Below are positions 56,629 through 64,000 of a stretch of DNA of 64,000 nucleotides, piece after piece. The notes below the pieces were generated by a model. The model did not search any database. It saw only the letters and a list, made by a program, of their open reading frames with translations, and was not told the origin of the DNA. Source of the stretch: Kwoniella bestiolae CBS 10118 (Eukaryota; Basidiomycota; Tremellomycetes; Tremellales; Cryptococcaceae). The stretch lies in NCBI RefSeq assembly GCF_000512585.2, contig NC_089243.1, positions 1,736,001 to 1,800,000 of the forward strand. The letters are read 5' to 3'. The position numbers and the translations under genes were made by a program. How positions within the stretch are numbered: the stretch's first letter is position 1; every line of letters begins with the position of its first letter.

Positions 56629-58306
56629 ATGCCCAGCATCAGAACCTTCACACGCTGGGTGAGTGAAGCGCCTCTTACATACATACTTTCTGCAGCTAAA
56701 TTCGAATGCAATACGCGCTTACCTTGAGGACTGCCTTCCATCAGCTGAAGAATCCTACGAGAGAACCCTCAATCGACACGAATCGAAGAGAAAGCAATAT
56801 CGCCGTCGATCTCCCAAACAAGCCTGCTGCGGAACTACCCGATCATATATGGCTCGACATCTTGAAGCTGGTCCGAAGACCGACTGGGCAGATTCTACGC
56901 GATCAATGTTCAGTCTCGGGGCAGGTAGATGACGGACATGGGTTGAGTGATTGGAGTAGATATCATCAGAATGATCTGGCGGCTCTCATGCGAGTATCAA
57001 AGGTGAGTCACTCCTCCCATCATCCACTTGCATTTATATATCCTCCAGACCATCCGCATCGACCATACTGTTCTGACGTTTTGACGAACCCACCAATCCG
57101 TAGCAACTCCATCATCTCGCATCTCCTCTGCTATACGATCGAATCATCGTCTGCGATCCTTACCGACTATTCTACGGCATCGACCGTACTCCCTCCCCCG
57201 ATACACGGTCATCGAAACTTGACTGCCTCGGACAAGTCCGCTCAATGGTCCTGATCTACTGCAAACCCTCCAAACAACACCCCAGCCCCACCCCGTCCTT
57301 CCAGCAGTTCAACTGGTCTCGACTTCCAATCTACCAAACCCCGAAAGATCCAGATGACCAGAACTTCCTTCAGGTGTACCTCACAGCCTTGGAGAGTATA
57401 CATCATACAAATCAATTACTGGAGACAATCCAACAACCAAAATTCCCTCTTTCAAAGGCCAGTCGAGGAGATACAATGATCTTTCGAAACATCGAGCGAT
57501 TGATCATTGGTATCGCAGACTTCAAAATGCGTAACCGAGGCTGGATGCTGGATGAACCATCTCCTAGAAATCTGAAGAACGGCCATGCCGAAGATCAAAT
57601 TGTGAAGGACCTGCTGAAGCGGAGGAACGAAATTTCACTCGAGTTTGCATCAAATTTACGATACCACACCTCCAAAGCTAGAAAAGCATGTTTTCACTCG
57701 AATTTCGGTCCGTGGACTTGTATCCCCATGGCGAAGCATCAGAGTGATACGACCGACATTACAGCTTTTCTGGATCACAGCATCTCCCATCATCCCAAAT
57801 CGATTCATATCGTACCTTTCACAACCAATCACTGGATCATCACCAAAGATCTGATCAAGGGGTGTTTCGTCAATACAGATAGTTCATGGTTGATGGACTG
57901 GATCGACGACGCTCTGCCAATCCTCCTGCACCACCTTTGTCGTATCATCGATGAATCGTTATCGAATTTCCCCAAACGACAACACTCTGGTAAGCTTAGG
58001 TCTACCGAATTGAACATCGTTCTACCCCTCGGGATGGCTCCACTGAGAACAGCCGCTATTTCCATAAAGACAGCCGCTGGTCAAACTGGCTTCTCGATGC
58101 CTCCTGCACGTCTTATGAGTATACAAGATAAGGAACAGGTATATGCTATCATTGGTGAACGGTTGATGCCTAAGAATACAGGGTATTACCAACAAAGAGG
58201 ATTTTCACTCAAGGTCAAACAAGCGGAGGAAGGTGTACCTATGGATGTGGATGTTAGACCTGATCCGGTGGAATGTAGATGTTGCGGGTTAATTGAATTA
58301 GTTTAA
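56629..58306 (+). CDS. FBL-7, F-box-like protein with C-terminal ECRCCG tail
   Basis: A secure model starts at ATG 56706 and joins 56706-57002 and 57104-58306; 499 residues. The F-box-like region is LPDHIWLDILKLVRRPTGQI, YHQNDLAALMRVSK, then QLHHLASPLLYDRIIVCDPY. Later segments SNFGPWTCIP, WIITKDLIKG and ALPILLHHLCRIIDE and the end VECRCCGLIELV match FBL-1 closely, although FBL-1 is about 18 kb away and on the other strand. Upstream, 56629-56658 encodes MPSIRTFTRW followed by GTGAGT, the counterpart of the FBL-1 first exon, but no AG acceptor restores the frame, so it may now be untranslated leader or the site of a lesion. Function unknown. Confidence 0.72.
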
Positions 58307-58817
58307 TGTATTTCCATTTCGAGTATATGGGGTTTTACTGTGTAACTGCCTAATACACTGCACTGGTGTGATCATTCTTACTTTGTACATATACCTGTAT
58401 GTACCTGTACGTAGATGCATAAGATGTAGCTCGCTATGAGGGAGCTCTTTGTCTACTATACTGTAGACTGCAAGTTTGTTTGGTTCCTGGGAAACCGAGC
58501 TACTTGTGTAGCCTCGGAGAACGGTCCGAAGGAAAACCGAGCAAGCGAACCTAGCCTGTATGAGACGTCCGTGCTTTATTCGGCAAGCAGCACAGCTTTA
58601 ATGCACTCTGGTAAGGTGTTGCAGATGGATCTTGCTATCTTGTTACATGGTGTGCACATCCTCATCCATTTTACATCATCAACAACATTTTACCATGGCT
58701 CCTATCAAAGTTGAACAACTCAACTGGCAGATATAAAGTTATCGCTATCTCGGCAATTTCAAACGATATAGTATACGTAATTCTCATCAAACTACCACCA
58801 ACACCATACAAACATCA
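58307..58817. promoter_or_regulatory. Intergenic region upstream of FBL-8
   Basis: 511 bp. The last 100 bp before the FBL-8 ATG is A/C-rich. No gene, tRNA-like fold or repeat was recognised. Confidence 0.35.
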
Positions 58818-60203
58818 ATGACGAAAGATAGACCTACACTTACAGCTACAAATGGTACGTTTCAGCCACTGTCCAGGTCACCCCAGCTCCCGCCTGAAAT
58901 ATGGGGTCGAATCATCACCTTCCTCCGCCGACCCATGGGATCGACCGGGTCTATGAGGAATCCAAACGATTATCATCAGAACGATCTGGCAGTAGCCATG
59001 AGGGTAAACAAGGTATGTACAGTAACTTGACTTTCTTTGTATACCATACTCGTACCGATCCCTCCAGCTCATACGCCTCACCTCATGTAGATGTTCTATC
59101 GCTACGCCGCACCCACCCTGTACCACCGAGTGATAGTCTCCAATTTCCCTCTCTTCCTGTACGGAGTCCCCCTCCTCCACCCCGGTGATCCACCAACAAT
59201 CTTCGACACGCCCAAAACCCGTCTTCTGAAATACGTCAAACGGCTGGACATCGCCTACTCCTCTCTTAAACCTACTGGTCCACCCGACAATCCCCTCCCA
59301 CATCTTATACTACTCCATCTGAACTTGCCGTCAGCGGTCATACCCCCACTTACGACAGATATAAACAATACCTACGAGGTAGCCAAGGAGCTATTGATGG
59401 GATGGGCCAAGTCGGCTGATGCATCGCTCCTATTTCCGGTTTTGGAGGTAATAAGTACAGGAGGGTTTGGAGAGAGGTTGTGGGATAGCTATAATCCGAA
59501 TTTCACCAAATTGGATTACACCGATATGACCACCTACCAAACCACCGAGGAGGTAAACGAATCAGCGGGGGTACTAAATCATCTGTTCAAACAGCAATTA
59601 TTCGGTAGATTCCTTACGGGCTGTTCGATCCCTAAGAGAATAGTAAATTACGTATCGAGTGGTCCGATGACTCCTGTGTATAATCGGCATTTCCCTAACG
59701 ATCATATGCTCATGACTCGCCTATCCACCTCCGACACCTACGATGCAACACTACCTCAGAGCTATACGACCCACCTACTACAACAGATATACAGAGGTGT
59801 ATGGCTCAACGTAGCTGAGGGAGTGGTGAATAGATGGGTGGTAGATCCAATATTTAGGGAATGTAGGGCCGAAACTCAGATGTTGGTATATACCTATATA
59901 AGAGGTCAGCTGGTGACTAGACGACAGCTTTCGAAGATGTTAAATATGGATAAGAACACTAAGATCAGGGTATATGGGGTGTTGGATCCGGAGATGGTTC
60001 ATAATGTTCTGCCGGCTTTGGTGGGGAATCATGGGAATTTTGAAGGAGAGTATACGGATGAGGAAGGGCTTAGGACAATGAAGGCTTATCTGGGTATTGG
60101 GATAGATGAGGAGGAGGATAGAGATACTTTTGCGGAAGTGGAGCTGGTCGGAGATGTGCCGGGTAGGATGGAAGAGGCTGGTGGGGAGGACGAATATTTG
60201 TGA
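58818..60203 (+). CDS. FBL-8, F-box-like protein
   Basis: Exons 58818-59012 and 59091-60203; 435 residues. The F-box-like region reads LPPEIWGRIITFLRRPMGST, YHQNDLAVAMRVNK, then MFYRYAAPTLYHRVIVSNFP after the intron. Next come YVKRLDIAYSSLKPTG, FPVLEVISTGGFGERLWD, VNRWVVDPIF and an acidic end (EEEDRDTFAEVEL ... AGGEDEYL) with no CxxC. It is most like FBL-4, FBL-5 and FBL-9 in the segment after the F-box. Function unknown. The intron is 78 nt with a GTATGT donor. Confidence 0.78.
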
Positions 60204-60423
60204 GCAGATTACGTCTGTGCAATGTGGCTGAGTCATGATCGAATGTATCTTCATTAGCTTGGTCGGTTGATGCATACACATTCTCTTCAGTGACGATGGG
60301 ATGATATTGATATAAACATGTATCTTTCAAGCTGTCCACTGTATATACAAAATCCTGACTTTGGCTCCTCTCTTCCACTGAAGATCAACTATATCACCTT
60401 GGTGAATCCGCACTTTCCTTGCC

Positions 60424-61915
60424 CTAAGCCTCGCACCATGGACAAAGCCCAGCCGGATCTTCCATCAGCCTGATCGAAGCACCACCTCCTACAGCTTGAT
60501 TCAGATATCTTCGGAGATGTTCGGGGTTGGTCTCTTTTGGGTGATTGGGATGATTGTTACTACGGTACTCGGATATGCAATAGGCCAATTCGGTTTGGGC
60601 ATTCAGAACGTTGTATACTTCGATGGAGGTAGAGCTTCGTAATTGGTCGCTGACTTCAAATCGATCCCTCGCTACCCTGAGCTGGCCATGCAACCATTCA
60701 AGCAGTTCGTGAATTCCAGAACGGTCCCATCCTTCCATGCTGACTGACCAACGGTTGACACAGTCTGAGACAATCCGTATATTCGTTCCACATTCCATCG
60801 TTGTTCCGGTGATATGACAAGTGTAAACCTCGAGACTTGGTTGACATTTTCGTACCATGAGAGACGAGATATCCTCAGGGGTTGGTTACGGCGTATGCTT
60901 GAGGCCCATTGTTGACGTGTGAGCAAGCGTGTGTGGGTGAAGCAAGACATCCCATGACGTTGGCGAGACAATTCCTTTCGTACAGATATCGAGCTTGAGA
61001 CCACGCGGCGACACGCAAATCTGAATTCCTGGTATCCCCGAGCTCAACAGGAAAGAGATCATCCAAGAAGGGACCGAGAGTATCCCAGGCTGTAGGTCCG
61101 TGGGAAACAGTGAAAATCGTTTGGAGATTGGGGAAAAGCATCGAATTTTTCGAATTTCGAGCTCATGCTATGAATACTCGACCCATGACGATCCTCAGCA
61201 TATTCAGGTCGCTGACTACGTGATGTGGAACTCTTACGTGAATCCCTTGCACAGTCCGGCTTTGAACGCATGATTTCGGGAGGACAAAAGCCCAATGATC
61301 TTCTGACTCTCCTCGAGTACGCACGAGGTGAAACTTTTTGATACGTTTGAATAAGTCGAGTTTTGATAAGCCTCCTTGGACGCGTTCGTTTTCGATCGAA
61401 GTCTCCTGGATGGGGTCGACACCTTCGAAAAACCTCACAAGGTCCTCTACTATCACTTCCTCATACAGAATTGGAGTTGCGATATCGTAGAAATACTATG
61501 GCGATGTGATCAGTAATTAGATGAGCTGATGTCACACCGAGATCAAGGTAGAAGATATCACTCACTTGCACACCATCGTGCAGTTTACCAAATCACCCTG
61601 ACCATATTTGATCTTTCTGAAAGCCCTTCTAGGTTCACTCAAAGATCCAGAAGAATTCACAGGGGGCAGAGTGGGGTTTCTGACCATGCGAAGGATTTTG
61701 GTTTGAATTTCCAGAGGAAGTTGAATGATGTAGTTCTTTGGTCTCCCAATGGCGGATTTGTAGATGGGGGGTTCACACAGGGGAGGCCTGTCCGCCAGTG
61801 GGAACGGCAGTGCATATTGGAGGAACAAGCGGTCAAGATTGAGATGTGGAAGAAAGTTGTAGGTCGGCTCAAACGGAAGATCACCGGTTTGTGAGCGTTT
61901 TTGGCACGGTCGCAT
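60424..61915 (-). pseudogene. FBL-9, F-box-like pseudogene with several lesions
   Basis: Exon 1 (about 61915-61566) contains LPLEIQTKILRMVRNPTLPP and QGDLVNCTMVCK; exon 2 starts at 61495 with YFYDIATPILYEEVIVEDL and ends at 60424 with GLCPWCEA. Three defects are visible. One base seems missing at the exon 1 donor, so the phases do not fit. A TGA (61165-61163) interrupts the frame before FPNLQTIFTV. A G4/C4 run at 60878-60881 shifts frame between NNGPQAYAVTN and the rest. Conserved pieces remain on both sides of each lesion (LFKRIKKFHLVRTRG, CVNRWSVSMEGWD). I read it as a multi-lesion pseudogene; sequencing error could explain the homopolymer shift but hardly all three. Confidence 0.65.
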
Positions 61916-62860
61916 CTTGCGGAAGGTACAAGGTCTGTACTCACCATATTTGCGAGACTTTAGAGACTATGCCGGTGAAATGCTGTTGCGAAACTGGAGA
62001 CGATGAGGGGAAAGGGAAAAGATGATGATAAGAAATCAAGATGATAGACATTGAGACATATAGTAGTGTCCGGTGCAGTCAAGGTATAACAAAACTGTTG
62101 ATTGATGATGGTGCACAAAACACGGCCTGAGCGGGAATGTGGCTGCTATACTGTATATAGACTTGATTCTCGATGGTCAAAGCGCAAGTGGGGGAAAGTT
62201 ATGTCTTAGATGGATTGATCATTTCCCTGGTGTATCCTTGGATACCATCATTAACCTCTATCGAGAGCCATAAAATGATACAAGCATTGCAGGTCAAAAG
62301 GGGGATAGGACATCTTGTCATTTACTATCTGTCATTTGACAGTCCTCATGTATAGCCACCCGTAACCAAATATACCGTGTTTATCTCGCCATCCTGCAAG
62401 TAAGTCCATGCGGTTCCTGTACGACACAGGCTGATATCTTACTTCAGACCCTACTTCACTCAGCCAATGGCTCGCAAGGGATATGGGCATCCATGTGTGA
62501 GATCATGAACTCTACTCCTTCCACGCACACTGCCATTCTGAGTTTATGCTTGTCTATCGCTTCGAGTACAGTGTCCACCGCTTGTTGAGTCTGTCTTCTC
62601 ACTGGAGGAGTCGTCGGAGAAGCCTCGGAAGACTGTTTGCCGCCTGAACTGTTAAATTGACTCTATTGGCTCGGTTAAACAACCTGTTGTACTGCACGGC
62701 TCATCTGCTAATCCTCCCATTCTCTATCTATTCGTTGTTCCAACATTTCAAAACGAGCAGATATATATCATGGAAGCAATGGAACAAAGAGTCCTTCGCC
62801 CAATCAATATGTCGTCTTGCACTTTCAACAAGATAGACACGTTCATTTACCATTATCACA
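61916..62860. other. Intergenic region
   Basis: About 945 bp between the FBL-9 remains and the last gene. A possible upstream exon of FBL-9 ends at ATG plus GTGAGT (about 61942-61950). One plus-strand open frame (62173-62355) is unsupported. Promoter of the arrestin-like gene is expected near 62700-62860. Confidence 0.35.
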
Positions 62861-64000
62861 ATGATCAGACTCGACGTCCAGTTATATCAATCACCTATTT
62901 ACCTTCCCCCTTGCACTTCTACGCAAGATGATATTGCCCTATCAGGCTGCGTCCGAATAACCAGCTCGACTACCGGCAAAATACCAGGACTGGAAGTCTT
63001 GCTTGTCAATACGATAGAACACCGTAGTGAGGTGGGAGGAAAGTGGTCTGCTTGCGAGTTGAATGAGGCTTTCACGACAACTGTCCTGGAGGGGGATCAT
63101 TGGGTACAGACAGGTACGACTGAGTAAGTCTCTATCGTTACTTATCCAATGTAATGCTCAAGGTCAACGTAGATGCTGATATGGCTGGCTGCCTTTCATA
63201 GCTTCGAGTTCTCCCTCAGAATCAAACGAACGGTCCCATACACCCGTACAACGCATTTCGACAGAGTCAACCACACTCTCTATGCCATCGTCCCTAACGG
63301 TCCACCAGGCTACGATCGATATCGACCATCGTCAAGAAATACCAGCCGGTCCAATCTTCTCAAGAGGTCTCTGCTTCCCAGATCGAGGAACAAGAACGAA
63401 CCTCACACAGTTTTTCATCCCATCTCTCGAGCGCCTGTATTAGCCATTGCAGCGGAACCCGTACATGTGTATGGTCCGAAATCATATTTGGATCAGGTCA
63501 ATACGTCCAGCTGGTCGGAACGGACCCAAATATCAAGTATCGGAGTGAATGTCTCGTTAAGATCGGAAGAGGAATATGTGAGTTGTCTTAGCCGACCTTG
63601 CGTCTATATTTTTATATTGATCAGTTACTGTGGACAGGCTGCCCTAGGTTCCGCATACTCTGTTGAACTCAAGATCAGCAATTTACCTCCGACCCTCACA
63701 TTACATGGATGGAACATCGTGCTACATCAGGTGACCCAGAATGAGAGAGGAGCGGTCTTCAGGGATGTATATACCATAGGAGCAGAGAATGAGGCCACCT
63801 CCCTACTCAGATTACCTGGTAGATCCTGTCCCCGCAGTCAGGACGAATATCTATGGAGAGGACCAGGAGCGCCCCTGAAGAATGGAGACTCGCCGTCGTC
63901 GTCGACTGGATCGACGTTCACCCGAGCTTTGAGTACTCGTCTCCCATCGCCCGTGATTGGTGGTTTACCATCTTGCCATGACGGATCAACATACGCGTCA
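62861..64000 (+). CDS. Arrestin-like protein (3' partial)
   Basis: Exons 62861-63123, 63202-63577 and 63638 to beyond the window edge; 334 residues visible. The opening MIRLDVQLYQSPIYLPPCTS, the strand pattern LSGCVRITSSTTGKIPGLEV and FEFSLRIKRTVPYTRTTHFD, then SVELKISNLPPTLTLHGWNI followed by LHQVTQNE and a polar linker, resemble the N- and C-terminal beta-sandwich halves of fungal alpha-arrestins and arrestin-like adaptors that recruit ubiquitin ligases to membrane transporters. A basic loop (RSNLLKRSLLPRSRNK) separates the strands. The PY motifs that would confirm an alpha-arrestin are not in the visible part. Assignment is by fold-level resemblance only. Confidence 0.55.

Noticed and set aside
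1..64000. tRNA genes, rRNA, CRISPR arrays, transposons
   Set aside because: I scanned for B-box-like ggttcgaatcc patterns, long terminal or inverted repeats and reverse transcriptase or transposase motifs and found none convincing. A covariance-model or repeat search could still find degenerate elements.

Overview
The window looks like chromosomal DNA of a basidiomycete yeast of the Tremellales (Cryptococcus/Kwoniella type). Genes are compact and intron-rich, introns are mostly about 45-80 nt with GTRNGT donors and short YAG acceptors, and promoters are pyrimidine-rich. The secreted family that fills the middle carries the C-terminal cysteine-rich domain of Cryptococcus Cpl1. Exon models were assembled by hand from reading frame, splice signals and comparison between paralogs. 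Single-nucleotide shifts at exon edges are possible.

Left part (1-15.9 kb): mainly conserved single-copy genes. In order these are a p24-family cargo receptor (Erv25-like, 5' partial), an unrecognised helical protein, the U1A/U2B'' spliceosomal RNA-binding protein, a ceramide synthase, four small minus-strand lineage-specific genes (three of them, HYP-A, HYP-B and HYP-D, look like one duplicated family), Pmp3, the SRP receptor beta subunit (Srp102) and a coactosin-like ADF-H protein.

Middle (16.0-37.8 kb): about 21.7 kb, all on the minus strand, holding 14 tandem copies (CPL-1 to CPL-14, numbered left to right) of one secreted cysteine-rich family. The standard copy has five exons with identical phases. 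It encodes a signal peptide, two WSC-like cysteine modules, a dibasic Kex2-type site and a 10-cysteine Cpl1-like domain. Ten copies have complete five-exon models, although CPL-14 has lost two domain cysteines. CPL-9 has lost an internal segment in frame, CPL-4 and CPL-8 lack the Cpl1-like domain, and CPL-13 carries a nonsense codon. A domain-only relic lies between CPL-10 and CPL-11. This is a birth-and-death gene cluster.

Right part (38.1-64 kb): nine copies (FBL-1 to FBL-9) of a second family, F-box-like proteins with a divergent C-terminal region that often ends in a CxxC motif. They surround two conserved genes, a CSC1/OSCA-type stress-gated channel with 15 coding exons and the 2-oxoglutarate dehydrogenase E2 subunit (Kgd2). 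FBL-6 and FBL-9 are broken. FBL-4 and FBL-5 are head-to-head. An arrestin-like gene runs off the right edge.

Conserved metabolic and secretory genes thus alternate with two expanding gene families. Several of the lineage-specific proteins (HYP-B, HYP-D, FBL-4, FBL-5) begin with an MGxxxS N-myristoylation signal, which suggests membrane attachment.
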